From Cenococcum geophilum 1.58 (taxonomy: Eukaryota > Ascomycota > Dothideomycetes > Gloniales > Gloniaceae): a stretch of DNA of 64,000 nt. Location: the NCBI GenBank assembly GCA_001692895.1, contig KV748270.1:64194-128193 (forward strand), in the 5' to 3' direction. Below, one piece after another: positions 48,401 through 61,008 of this stretch. How positions within the stretch are numbered: position 1 is the stretch's first letter; every line of letters starts with the position of its first letter. The notes below the pieces were generated by a model, which saw nothing but the letters and a program-made list of their open reading frames with translations, had not been told where the DNA came from and did no database searches. Position numbers and translations under genes: made by a program.

Positions 48401-51400
48401 CAGACTGCACCAGTTGATAACATATCCCTCTTGAAAGAACTGCTGTTCAACATTTTGAGCCCACGGGGTGATATCGGAACCGTACAGAAGAGTAACCTGT
48501 TTTGGGAATGAGGCTGTATCCAAGGCCATCGAAATGATATTGGCATTGATCTGGTACGGCTTCTCATCATCGTAAACGACCGCGTCTGCTCCAGTGAATC
48601 CAGCATTCCGAAGCTCTTCGTTCCACCGCTCCGGGGAGACATAAGGCTCGTCGTCACGCTGGTCGCCATTACCAAGCCACCAACCAGGGAGAACACCCTA
48701 TTGACCAGTGAGTCGCCAAACGCATACTATTGTGCTACTTAGAGAGGACATACCATGATATAGTTGATCCAACGCATTGCTTGTAGATTGTTAGCCTTCT
48801 CTACTCCATATATGTGCTTCACAAGAGTACCTACCTGGGCAAAGTTCTTGGAGGAAGAGACGGCCACCGGAAGCGAGAAGTTTTCGCACATTCCGTAGGG
48901 TTGTGCCAAGCTCTGGAGTTGCATGAAGCACCTATTGCGCTATCAGCCAGCGCGCTCCAGTAATATCTGAAGACACATACATTGGAAGCGATGATTAGAT
49001 CGTAACCTTCAGCCTCGAATCCTTGATCAATTGGATTCTTGCTAATGTCGAGTACTGCAAAATCAATGCCTTGGTACTCTTTGAACCTCTCCTTAGCGGC
49101 CACGAAGAAGCCAGAGGATATGTCGGTAAAGCTGTATTTCGAATACATGCGCACACCTTCCGGTGATTTGAGGTCTTCAAGAACGCCAGCAGTGGTCCCG
49201 CCGGTTCCAGCGCCTATCTCAAGTACCCTGAGCGTCGGTTTCGCGTGGCCAAGTAAGGAAAAGAAGTCTTTGCAGTCCCACATCTCTTGGTAGAATTTGT
49301 AGAGGTTCGTCAGACCGCTATCCTGGACCAGGAGCTCCACTGGGTCAATCTTGCCTTCGAAAATGTTCTGGCAATTCTCAAGAATCCTTCGGATAACTTT
49401 GCCTACGGAGGCACCCTCTGTTGCATCCACTTCAGCAGCGATGTCTCTAAAGAGAGCCAATCGAGACGGCGAGTCCGCGACCGCCCATCCTTGCGCTTCC
49501 GGAACAATATCATGCTCTCCTTTAGCAATGCTCACTACTTGGGCGTCAAGCCAGGCTCCGAACTTCTTCAAATGCTGAGATGCAATATTTAGTGATGCTA
49601 TCTGGTGGGCCGTCTCGATCATGCATAATAAGCCGAGCTTTTCGACCATGAGGGCGCTTTCCTTCTTACTTGCCAGCGGGCGCATCAGATCCTTTGCCGA
49701 GACAGAGTCGATGTCTGGCCTCCACTCAAGCCGCGCCGCTGCAAGCGTGTCCGAGTCCTCGGAACTGGCCTCTGTCTCGAACGGAGCGAATGTGCCTCCT
49801 TGGAGCGAAAGGACTACCTCGTTATTTGACGTCGCAATTGCATCACCATGCACCGTGCCTTTTGTAGTGGGGCGGGCTGAAACTTCCAAGGATATTAGAG
49901 GGCTTCCCTGGCCGATGTAGATCTGTCCTATAGTTGCCGGGACGGCCAGTTTGCCTAGCCGACGAGGTATACCGCCAGACATTGCCACAGTGAACAGCTG
50001 CAAACTTTGGTCAATCGTAACTGGGTGAAGAGCGTACGCGCGCTCATGCAATTCCTGTTCATCGTATAAGCTTGCAGTAGCAAAGTCACTCGTAGGGCTT
50101 GCCGAGATGTCTTTCAGTCTCTGGAACTGTGGCCCGTAGTTTAGGCCGAGCTTCTTCATGGCCAAATACCATGGACCAGACTGGACTTGTCGGGCGAAAG
50201 GCTTTACCTCCTTTGGCGAATGTTCTTGGTCCGGTCCTGCTCTTGCTTGGCCCACGCAATGCTTGATCCAAGCACTTCCGTTGTACGAAGATATCGTGAA
50301 GTCATACCATATCGACTCCAAACTATCGGTGAGCTTCAGCGGCTTGAAGCTAGTGATGAGCTCCGTCATATCCGATTCCCGCAGCACCAAAGCCGTTTTC
50401 ACGACCAGCCGTCTTACTGTGTAATCGCGAGAGCCGGTGATCTGACTAATGGCTTCACCAGCTGTAGCAATGTACCCAGCACATGGAAATACAATGTCCT
50501 CGATAATCTTGTGATCCCGCATCCAGGGGATGTCTTCGAGGCGGAGCACGTTCCTCCATGCGGGCTCCAGATCACTTGATTCGAGCATGCGGGAACCCAG
50601 GAGCTCGTGAGGAGGGAACTGGCGCAACCTCCAGCCTCGAGTGACACGGCTTTCGCTCCAGTACTTAGTGTCGTGATGCCATGGGTACAAGGGAAGGTCC
50701 GTCAGGACATTTCCAGGACCATTGATGGCCGAAAAGTCAATGGGAATACCGTGCTGATACATCTGACCAGCTGCCGTCAACAAGCATGTCACCTGCTCTT
50801 TGTCTCTAGCGAGCGTGGGAACATAGACGGGCTCAGGTTTGGCACCGGCGGCTTGGAAAATTTGCCGGAGAGGACCAGCCAGCGCTGGGTGGGGTCCGAC
50901 CTCCAGGAAGAGCCTATCGTGCGCTCCTCCATCGAGGATCGCTTTGGCGGCAGTGTAGAAGAGCACTGGTGACTCCATGTTCTGACGCCAATATGCGGCA
51001 TCTAGCTGGCCCGGCTTTGAAATGACTTTACCAGTCACGCTAGAGTAGAATGGCACCGTAGGCTGTGTACTAGTAACGTGAGGGACTAGCAAGACTTCAT
51101 ATGCTTCTCCAATCTCCTTCATGTGGTCTGCGAGGCTATTAGCTCGACGCTCATATGGGCAGCAACCTACAATTAAACAACACGAGCGACTCACGAGAAT
51201 GATACGCCATCTCTACGCGGAGCCTCCTGCAAAATGTATCAGGCTGCTCCGTCCTGACCCTTTCAAGAAGATTGTCAAGCTTTTCTACATCGCCAGATAG
51301 AGTGATGCTCTGAGGACTATTCTCGCACGCAATGGTCACACCGTCCACCAAGTAGGGTGTCACTTTCTCCCGACCTAAGCCAACAGCTGCCATGCCACCA

Positions 51401-53829
51401 GCGCGCATCTGCAGCTTGGTCACTTGGCCGCGGTAGTAAGCAATGATAATGGCTGCTTCAGTAGTAATGGCCTTGGCAGCGTAGGCTGCGGCGATCTCGC
51501 CACTCGAATGTCCTACCACTGTGGCTGGGCGAATATCCCATTGGTTGAGCAGGTTCACCAGTCCGATCTGGGCCGCTGTGCAGAGCGGCTGCGAAAACTC
51601 GGCCTTGTCGATGCGAGCAGCATTTCCGACTTTCGAGAGTTCCTCTAGACCCAGTATGAGAGGCGAACCAAACCATGTAAGAGACAAGAGAGAGCTACAT
51701 ACCTTCTATGCTCCAAGAAGGTGGATGTTCCAACGCCTGCAGGACCCTGTCCATCTTCCTGATATCGCTGCGAAAGCTCTCGAACGTTGCAATCAGCTCC
51801 TTGCCCATTCCAGACCATTGGGCCCCCTGGCCGGTAAAGACAAAGTTTAGGGGGGGCGGCGTAAGGCGCGATTTCTGGAAGTTGGATATCTCCAGCGGCA
51901 CATTCTCGCTCGCGATGCTGAATGCCCTGTGTGTCAGATGCTCTCGTCGAAGCCCGAGAGTATAGGCTATATCGTTGAGCGCCGTCGGTCGAGACTCAAC
52001 ATACTGCTGGACACCAACAACTCTTCTCCGCAAGGAATCTGCGTTGTTTGCAGAAAACAGGAGGAGTCGTGGATCGGTCTGTGCGGTTGATAATCTTTGA
52101 CGATTGCGTTCCGTGCGGAAAGAGGAAGCAGAATCAATAATCACCTGAGAGCTTCAGCAAGCATGCCCAAGCCTTGATATGGGGCAGGATCTTACATGTG
52201 CATTTGCGCCGCCAATGCCAAAGGAGTTAACGCTAGCTCTTTCGCAGCGGTCCTCTGGCCAGGGGGTAGGCTCCAAAGGTACTTTCAGCTTCGCTTTCTT
52301 AAAAGGAACTAAAATTCAATTCGTTATTCCTCGATCAAATTATAATGTCCACAGCGCGTTTCTTACTCTTAGGATTCGGAACTGAGAAGTTGATATTTGG
52401 CGGTATCATGCCGTGTTCGAGAGCCAGGACAGCTTTGATAAGGCTTGTTATGCCAGAAGCACCCTCTGAATGACCGACGTTTGGTTTCACCTGATTCGTC
52501 CGTCAGTGGGGAAATGGCAAAAGAGAAGCATGCATGGTGCTTACTGATCCGATGAACGCTCCCCTGCCCTCGAAAACGTTGGCAATCGCTGCAGTTTCTA
52601 GGGGATCACCAACTGCAGTGCCAGTCCCGTGACACTCGACAAAACCTGTCTGCGAGATGTCACGGATTCCCGCTACCCTATAAGCTCTGCGGATCATCTG
52701 TTCATGGCTCTCCGAGCTTGGATACGCAATGCCGGGGGTTTTGCCATCGCAGTTTGTCGAAGTAGACCGAATGACAGCGCGGATGGGATCACCGTCCCGC
52801 AAAGCGTCGTCCAGCTTCTTGATGTAGATTGCGTTGATGGCTTCACCCCGTGCGTAGCCGTCGGCTGCGGCATCAAACGTCTTGCATGACCCTGTGGGCG
52901 AAAGTACACCCTGCTCTGTCATGGCAATGGTCATCGTCGGGGTGATGATTAGGTTGGTTCCGGCAACAACCGCTGATGAGCACTCGCCGCTATACAGTGC
53001 CTGGCAAGCCTCGTGCAATCCCACCAAAGCTGACGAACAGCCTGTTCGGATAGTCATGCTTAAATCTCTGTTAGCCCTTGATCGCTGGCTCAATATTCTA
53101 GACTGACCTTGGACCCTTCAGGTCATATTCGTAAGAGACTCTGTTAGCGATCGCGAAGTCCCCAGAGCCAGTAATGCGATACATGCCGAGATGCTGAGTA
53201 TCCTTGTTTGAAAGGTCCAACCAATCTTCTCCAAAGACGCCAACGTAGCAGCCGATGTCTCTCCCACGCCATCCGGTCTGGCCGCCGTTCTCCATGCATT
53301 CCCACACGACTTCTAACAGAAGCCTTTGCTGTGGGTCGAGCTTTGCGACTTCAGCCTTGTTCATCGAGAAAAATGCTGCGTCCAGATGCTCTAAGTCGTC
53401 CTGCAAGAAGTAACCGTGCTGCATGCTAACTGTGCCAGGCTTACGAGTGGGGCTATGAAAGGCGTCAATGTTATAGCGATTACCTGGGATTCGACAACGA
53501 CCATCTTTCTTGTTGATTAAGAGATCCCAGAGATCGTCGGTGGAATTAACGGCGCCCGGAAGTCTCAATGCCATACCCACAATGGCGACAGGTGTAGCTG
53601 CAATGTTCTGACTTTCCACCCCTCGGCCATTGGAGAGACTGTGGATGCCATTGGATGTGTGCCGATGTGACAGTCCATTACCAATGTAGCTGTGCGCGTT
53701 GTTCGAGATTGCATCGCGGTCTTCGGTGTCCAACGCATTCTCAACGCCATTCATGTAACCATTCGTATTGTTGGGATGTCCATTACTCAACCCATCGCCG
53801 TTACCGGAGTCAAACGTAACAAAAGGCAT
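45489..53829 (-). CDS. Highly reducing type I polyketide synthase, KS-AT-DH-cMeT-ER-KR-ACP, 2531 aa
   Basis: Builds a reduced polyketide from malonyl-CoA with optional SAM methylation. Exons by my model (minus strand): 53829-53108, 53058-52545, 52490-52367, 52308-52196, 52144-51703, 51644-51195, 51127-48981, 48931-48835, 48779-48754, 48697-47840, 47788-47504, 47451-47377, 47334-46991, 46940-46457, 46403-45489. All introns are GT...AG and the joined frame is open to a TAG. KS about 79-510 (Cys248 in TGCSSA, His384, His419); AT about 590-910 (Ser685, GHSSG); DH about 960-1240 (His994, Asp1161); cMeT about 1400-1540 (LEIGAGTGG near 1424); ER about 1790-2115 (GGVGLAA); KR about 2135-2320 (GGLGGLG, Tyr2283); ACP Ser2469 (DSL). 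There is no thioesterase, as is usual for this class, so release needs a partner. DH has Glu998 where the HxxxGxxxxP motif has Gly. The N-terminal 75 residues are Asn/Gly-rich. Start chosen at 53829; an in-frame ATG at 53934 abuts the TATA box. Confidence 0.93.
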
Positions 53830-55216
53830 GCTGAGACGCCAGGTCGCAAAAGACAATATCACAAGAATAACTGACAGGTCTGCACAACGATGCTTCCCAC
53901 TCTGTGTACTGGAGTTTTCAGGGACATGACACATATTTATATCTCCAAGGAGTACAGTAAATGCGGAACCAACACTGCAAACTCGTTATCCCGGTGTTGA
54001 TAATCGGCAAATCCCAGCCCTCCCCCTCGAAGAATAGATAACAAGCCATGGCAGCATTTGGCAAATATGACAAATCTCCGCCTGGAATTAACTGCGGCTA
54101 GTCCCTGCTCAGTTGGACATCTGCTGTGCTTGAGCTGCATTTTCCAATAATAGTTGTCTGGTAAGCCGTAAGGCTAACCCCTATACCCTATCCGTCCTCC
54201 TGGGTAGAATTGCTAAAATAGAACCCAAGATATTGGCTAAGCTACTCGAGTGGAGTCCGTCCTGGGGGATAGGCTATTAACGGGTTTTCTACTAGTTGAG
54301 GTGAGGTAAATCCTAAGGCCCTAAAGAGGATCATGCATCATTGTAGTCGGCGGCTCCAGGTAGTCCCCACTAGACGGTACGGTTAGCGTATAGGTTACGC
54401 TGGTACATCCCGGGGCCCACAATCGGCAGCCAGGTCAGAACTCTGCCCGCACTTGACTTGATCCCACTCCGTGGTTTAAATGATAGAGTGTAGCTAGCAT
54501 ATATGCGATATGCAGCGCTGAACAGTGTTCAAAGAATAGCCAGCTTCCCCCTTCGGGCTTAAGTCCTCGCCTTTCGCTAGGTATCTACACATCATTTCCC
54601 GGTATGAACGCTATACTCCTAAAGGCGGTAGGATGTGTCGTAGCATCTGCCGGAAGAAGCAGCTTCGCCGACCCAATGCGTGCATAATCGCCATGAGAAG
54701 AGTAAGTCGAGTCGCGCCCAATTACCCGGTTCTGAAGGTGCCCTGCATGCTACAGCAACGTTTTAATCAGCGAAAGGCTGATTAGGATCAATATCCTAGG
54801 ACATGTGATTTTAATAACGGATCGGAGAACAGCTCGCTTAGATGACAGTTGTGGAACTGCTCCGACGTGTCACCCCTGACATTGGATCTTTTTCGACGTT
54901 AACCGTGTCTTCTCGGCTAACCCCAATTGCAGATGCCGACGCGCTTACCACCTGCATGCAGCATGCGGGCCGAGCCCACGTTGGTGCACGTCTAAAATGG
55001 GAAGTGTCTGACGAGTCAGGCATTCATTAACTAAATAGCTGGGCATCTTGGCCCAACCTATGAAATGCCAAGGATTACGGACTCAGTAATTCAGTGGATA
55101 TTCCGTGGTCGGCAAACCTTGCAGCCGCTCCAGGCAGTTCCCTAGGGACTTTGCAAGAAAGACTCCATCTGTCTATCAGGAACGACCAACTGTTGTCAAG
55201 AAAAATAATCTTCAAT
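53830..55216. promoter_or_regulatory. Divergent intergenic region between PKS and P450, 1.39 kb
   Basis: The two genes are transcribed away from each other from this region, which would allow shared control. Base composition is normal and there is no RIP decay. I see no convincing gene and no clear palindromic Zn2Cys6 site; open stretches near 54842-55030 occur on both strands and lack support. Confidence 0.5.
53935..53943 (-). promoter_or_regulatory. Candidate TATA box for the PKS
   Basis: On the minus strand GATATAAAT lies about 105 bp upstream of the chosen PKS start codon, a plausible distance with a short 5' UTR. It also argues against the ATG at 53934 as the true start. Confidence 0.45.
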
Positions 55217-57429
55217 ATGGGCTTGATCGCAGAGGATAGACGATCTATCGTCGATCGTGTGAAAACTATGTCTCCGATATTTATCGGCGCCATGGTCTTT
55301 TATCTTCTCTTTGCTCTACTATTCAGGTCGCATCAAAGACGCCAAAGGCTCTCCAAGCTTGGTGAAAGAGCTCCATCAGTACCTTCGCAGCTCCCCCTTG
55401 GTATGCGATATACACACATCATAACCATCACCATACTAACACCTCTATCAGGTTTGGACGTTCTCATAACAGCTGTCAAGCGCATACATGCCGATCAGTT
55501 CTTCGAATGGGGCAGGGAAATTCTTAACGTACCCGGTCGTACTGTGGAGCTCAGCATGCTGGGAATTAGCATTGTTATGACGGACGATCCTAACAACATT
55601 AAAGCCATCTTGTCCACAAAGGCAGGCCGCTTGTAAGCCCCTGCACTTATAGTGTGCTAATTTAGCTATAGTTCTCCAGTTTTGGGAAAGGCGAAACTTT
55701 CCACGAGATATGGCGGGACTTGATGCTCGATTCCGTGTTTGCAAGTAAGTCCTGGACACCGTTGAAAAGGGTCTTAAAAGCATCGGCTAAGATTTCGTAA
55801 ATGCAGCCGATGGAGAAGTATGGCACACGAACAAAGACTACCTTCGCGAGCACGTACGTTAAGCGTCTCCGGTTCCCCGTCCCTCGAAGCTTAGTCGAGC
55901 ATTCCTTACTGTTCAATAGACTGCAAAATTCAGACCTACCGACTATGCCATCACTGAAAAACACGCCCAGCACCTCATCCGAAATATTTCGGATGGCCAG
56001 CCGCATGACTGTCTCAACGAAATCGACCGCTTCTCCCTTGACGTGGTTTCTGATGTGTTCTTTGGGACTTCTGCGGGAACTCTTTTGACAGAGGAACAGC
56101 CTATTAGAGAGTCGGTGGAGAAGATGTATAACGCAAATACGCAGAAGCTTCTGCTAGGGTACGAGCTTCCCTATGTTACAAGCCAAGGCGACCTGTTGCT
56201 CATATTGAACTGAACAGAGACCTCGGAGCACTGCTACCGGGGAACAAAGCTGCTTCAAAAGTAGTTGATGATTATCTGAACGACTTGATCGATACCGCAT
56301 CCTCAGATACGACTAAGGATCCCACTGAAAAGGCGAGGAAAGAGCAGACGCTGCTTGGATCGATGGTTGTTCGGGGAACGAGCCGCAAAGTATATTTTTC
56401 AGAATCGCGCCCGCTGTAGGTGCACCAACTAACCTTCGAGTAGCTAATCAAGGATCAACTTATGGCGATTCTCCTTGGTGGAAAGGTCAGTGCAATCACT
56501 ACTCTTCCGCCTTCGCCTTTTGCATTGTTTGGAAAGGAAAAAATCTATCTGCCGATACTGTACTGATCTTTTCGGTAGGACCCCGCCTCAATCGCCATAA
56601 CATGGGCGCTGTACCAGCTCGCCCGAAACCCAGACATGGTCGAAACACTCCGAAAGGAGATCGAATCAACGTTCGTATCTCACTCACCCACACAGCTCAG
56701 ACAGGAAGAAGCCGCTTACGCATCCAGGGTCGGAATGTCGAATCCGCCAGAACCCCACAATTTGAAAAATATGCCCTACCTGCACAACATCGTGCAAGAA
56801 ACGCTTCGTCTGCACTCTCCGCGTGAGTCGGCTTTCGCTTTTCTAAGCTCGCTCTAGGCCCCTGCTTCAACCTTAAGTTTAAGCTTTGATGACAGGAAAG
56901 AGACTGATATATACGAATGAGACAGTCGGCTTCAATATCCGCACAGCACTGAAAGACACTTCCCTCCCCACCGGCAGCGGGCCGGAAGGGAAAGACCCCG
57001 TCGGCATCCTGAAGGGCACACACGTTAGTAAGCAGATCCCCTCCTCCCCCTTCCCACCAATCCGCCAGCTACATCCACCCGCCGAACTGACGTGCATTGG
57101 ATTGAAAAGTTATGGCCAACGCATCCCTCCAACGCCGCGCCGACCTCGTCGGCCCCGACGCCGACACCTTCAACCCGCGGCGCTGGGAATCGTGGAAGCC
57201 GGCCATCTGGGCGTATCTGCCGTTCAACCACGGACCGCGGATCTGCCTGGGGAAGAACTTCGCTGTCATGCAGGTGGAGTATATACTGTGTCGGCTGTTT
57301 CAGGAGTTTAAAGGGGTGACGCTGGTAAGTGAGGATGGGGGAGAGGGGGGGAAGGGGACGGAGGTGAAGATTCGGATTGCCCTGAATACGAAGCCGGCAG
57401 AGGCGATTATGCTGAGGTTTGTAAAGTAG
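55217..57429 (+). CDS. Cytochrome P450 monooxygenase, CYP52-like class, 531 aa
   Basis: Exons by my model: 55217-55400, 55452-55632, 55680-55744, 55807-55853, 55920-56159, 56219-56389, 56444-56485, 56579-56822, 56926-57027, 57110-57429. All introns are GT...AG and the joined frame is open to TAG. An N-terminal membrane anchor (about residues 19-36) implies ER location with electrons from NADPH-P450 reductase. The I-helix motif reads GGKDPAS (308-314) in place of the usual AGxDTT. The K-helix ExxR is Glu384-Arg387, and the heme loop FNHGPRICLG carries Cys471. Overall pattern (TDGEVWHTNKDYLREH, FGTSAGTLL) resembles fungal n-alkane/fatty-acid hydroxylase-like P450s. Divergent from the PKS, it is the likely tailoring oxidase; substrate and position of oxidation are unknown. 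Splice sites around 56390 and 56823 are the least certain. Confidence 0.88.
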
Positions 57430-59215
57430 GGGGGGAGGAGTGAGTGGCGCTCGGGGGTGGTGAGGGGGTTCAGCGCTTCGGTTGGAGGGAGTAGTGGAAG
57501 GAGCCGCGTAGCAAGAATCGATATGATCTATCTGTTAACGCCGAGAGCTGCCCGGACCGGGCGAATACGTGGAGCAAAGACGCATGCCGAGACCAGTACG
57601 CTCACGATCCGATTGTGGCTGCATGCCGGCATCAGCCTTCCTCGAGATTGCAAAAATTGCCCAGCGTTGCCTGAGATAAGGACCGTGCGTGATCGATATT
57701 TATTGCAGCATCTGTCACGGGCCAAGAGGCCGCGTTTGGCGCAATCCACCAGGGACCTGAGACATACCGCCCGTTAACCGCCCCAAATATTCTAATGGCA
57801 GAAAACTTCTGCAGCCCCACTGCATCTACTACACCCGCCAACGCCATCGCTCTAAGATGGTGGGTAAGGACTTCCCTAGCTTATATCTTACTTGACTAAC
57901 AATAGTCTTCCGTCAGCTTATAACTAGGGCTTATGCCCTAGCTATCCCTTCCCACGCTGGCGTCCACAGCTCGGCGCCAAGCCCACGAACATTAGTACTA
58001 CCGCCAAGCTCTTAGTCGAACGAGAGCCTGTAATTGGCCAAACCCTTATCGATATGCGTAGACGTAAAGCAGCGTGGGAAGGGAAGGCTATAGAAGTATA
58101 TTAAAACGCATTGTGAAGTGAGATATAGATAGGGAGTCCAATTGGTATAGCAATGGGTTGTATTAACGACGGACGAATCCTTAACTACTATCATCAATTT
58201 GCCCTCAACATGCACCCTTCTTCAAAACGCGCGCGACTTGATTGACCGGTGAGAATCCTGCCTCTCAACGAACTCGACGAAGCTTCAAGTCCGGTAGAAG
58301 CAAGGTTCTTACAGCCAAGCACATAGTTTCGCTATGATTACTATGCACCGTTGGTGGCAGTCGAGCGAGATTGGATGCGCGTACCGAATTTGGATCTCTC
58401 GCCGTTCTCGCTAAAGGGGGTGGAGCAGGCTATACCGGGGCTGACCGCTACGTATGGGATAGCCCGCTGCTAATTCGCCGCGGTGCAGCGACACGTTCGA
58501 CTGGACCACCGTTCAGCCTCCCGCCTGCAGGCGTCTTGCCGAATCCGCCACAGCCGACATTCCTGCGCCACCAACACGCACCCTCGATCTGCCTCCGGCG
58601 AGTCAGGGCTGCATCCTGGTCCTTCGCATCCGACGATGCCCACACTTGCGCCTGCATGCACGAACGTACGGCCCACGCGAGGAAGCCGCAGGAATGGAAA
58701 ATGCAACGCCGAATCCCATTTTTCTCTTGCATCATAAACGGATAATCCTCCGCTCTTGGCCCTTATCAACGTCCGTAGGAACGGAACTGTACCACCAGGT
58801 ATTTGAAAGCCAATCGTGGGAAGTGCATCAGGGTAAATACACCCTCCTGTCAATTCCGGTTGTTAGCGCAACCACATCTGCACGGCCTTACTTTCCCTTA
58901 AACAGCAAAAATACCAAAACTTCCCCTATAAGAAGGCCGTGCAGACATGGCTGCGCTAACAACCGGAATTGACAAGAGGGTGTAGAGGCAATTACTGTCT
59001 GACTGTTACCCTTTGAGAGAAAACGTTGGGCGATAGGATTCTGTGCATTCTGTGTCGGCCTCTTCTCGTTCGGCCAACGAACACACAGCCTCCTTCGTTA
59101 TTGCCTTAGGCTCCTTACTGCTCGACTTTCTCGTCCACAACTTCTCTTCCAAGTGCCTTCAGCCTGATTAAAGCTCGATTTCATTCGGGTTCTGATCTAG
59201 AGACGCCCACTCAGG
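57430..59215. other. Intergenic region between P450 and MFS gene
   Basis: No gene supported. Open stretches on both strands at 58371-58853 overlap each other and lack recognisable motifs. The region contains a 147-bp inverted-repeat element at 58838-58984. Confidence 0.5.
58838..58984. mobile_element. 147-bp MITE-like inverted repeat in the MFS promoter
   Basis: Arms of about 50 bp (TACACCCTCCTGTCAATTCC and complement) flank a loop of about 45 bp. The ends are TA...TA, consistent with a TA-target (Tc1/mariner-type) MITE. The arms differ at few positions and are not RIP-decayed. It lies 231 bp upstream of the MFS start codon. The inverted repeat is certain; the superfamily is inferred. Confidence 0.75.
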
Positions 59216-61008
59216 ATGACTGACGTACAGTCTGAGGATAACAAGAGGGAGGGTGGTAGCATCCGAGATGTTCCCTCAGAGGAGCGCACCGACCCGAGTC
59301 CTGAGACCCCAAAGACGGAGTGGAAGCCAGGGCCAGGAGAGTGGTTGATTCTGATCTGCCTGGCTATTGTGTCTTTGGTGGTAGCTCTTGATGCCACGAT
59401 TCTCGTCCCCGTTCTCCCCGTATGTTTCGCCCTCAGGCCGTGACTAATCACAAACTAACATGCAAAGACTATTGCGAACGCCATGGACGGAAACGCAACT
59501 GACACGTTCTGGGCTGGCACTTCCTACCTCCTCACCTGTGCCATTTTCCAGCCTTTCATTGTTGCATTGTCCGATGTTTTTGGTCGCCGCCAGCTCCTGT
59601 TCTCATCCGTCCTGCTATTTACAATTGGCACGCTCGTATGCTGCCTCGCCCAAAACTTCACCCAGCTTCTCGCTGGTCGTTCTGTCCAAGGAATTGGAGG
59701 AGGCGGCACTCTATCCCTATGCCTCGTTATTATGACAGACATTGTCCCGCTCCGCCAACGGCCCACCTACAACGGCATCATCCAAATGGCCTGGGCGCTC
59801 GGAACCATCACCGGGCCCTTAATCGGCGGCCTCTTCGCAGAACACAGCACCTGGCGCTGGGTCTTCTACATCAACTTCCCCTTTTGCGGCATCGGACTCG
59901 TAATGGTACCGCTAGTCGTGCGCCTGCACGCCGAACGCGCAAGCCTCAAGGAACGCCTCCTCTACGTCGACTGGACCGGGGGTGCGCTGTTCATCGCGAG
60001 CACGTGCAGCTTCCTAATCGGCACGACCTGGGGCGGGGCGCAGTACGCGTGGGACAGCTGGCGAACGCTAGTGCCGATCGTGCTCGGTGTCGGAGGCATA
60101 ATCGGAACACTGTGCTGGGAGCGGTACGGCGCGCGCAACCCCTTTATCCGGCTGTGGTTGTTCAAAAACCACTACGCCATCGCAGCGTATGTCTGCGCAA
60201 TCCTGCAGGGCCTGCTAGTTAGTCATCCCTTTTCTCTTCTCCTCCTTTACGTTCCTTTCCTTCTCCTTCCTTCGCTTACCTGCGTAAATAAAATCTCCAG
60301 ATGTTCTGCGAGCTCTACTACCTCCCCATCTACCTTCTCTCCGTGCGCTCCCTGTCACCCACCCTCACCGGCGTCGGTCTCACGCCCATCACGGGCGCCC
60401 TCCTGCCCACCTCCGTCCTGGTCGGCGCCCTCATGACGCGGCTCGGCCGCTACACTTGGGCCATCTGGTCCGGCTGGGCCGTCACCCTCGTCGCCACCGC
60501 CCTGCTGATCCTGCTCTCCACTTCCACACCTACCTATGGCTGGGCGCTGCTGTTTGTGCCGGTTGGCTTAGGACATGGCTTGGTGCTCATGTCGCTGAAT
60601 TTCTGCGTGCAGGCGCTCGCGGATACGAAGGATGTGGCGTACGCGGCGGCGATGTACACCTTCCTCCGCACATTTGGGATGTGTATCGGGGTCGCGGTTG
60701 GCGGGACCGTCTTCCAGAACCGCCTGCTGCACTACCTCACCACCTCTCCCATGCACCTGCCTAACCCCGAGTCTGTCGCGCGGAATGCGGAGGGGTTTAT
60801 TGCAGTGTTAAAAGCGCTGCCGGTGGGATCGGCGGAGAGAAGGGGGTACGAGGAGGCGTATGCGGAAAGCTTTAGGAATGTATTCGAGGTGCTGACGGGG
60901 GTGGCGGCGCTGGGGGGGTTGGCAAGCGTGTTTATTGGACATGCGTCGATGGATAGGGAACTAGACTCTGAGCATGTACTGCAGAGGGGGGGTGAGGGTT
61001 CGAACTAG
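59216..61008 (+). CDS. MFS drug/metabolite exporter, DHA2-like, 553 aa
   Basis: Exons 59216-59419, 59468-60217 and 60301-61008; introns of 48 and 83 bp (GT...AG), all in phase 0. The N-terminal 40 residues are hydrophilic. The first membrane span carries ALDATILVPVLP, typical of this family. The loop motif DVFGRRQLL follows, then the antiporter-type motif GTITGPLIGG and WRWVFYINFP. Length and the number of hydrophobic segments fit the 14-span DHA2 class, proton antiporters in the plasma membrane that often export fungal secondary metabolites. Its place next to the PKS and P450 suggests it exports their product or gives self-protection; this is inference. GC3 is high and there is no sign of decay. 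Confidence 0.92.

Noticed and set aside
53827-53934. PKS start at 53934 (35 residues longer)
   Set aside because: The ATG directly abuts the TATA-like box, leaving no room for a 5' leader, and the extra residues have no family resemblance.
58371-58853. Candidate gene between P450 and MFS gene
   Set aside because: Opposite-strand open frames overlap each other, have no recognisable domain and partly run toward a MITE-like element.
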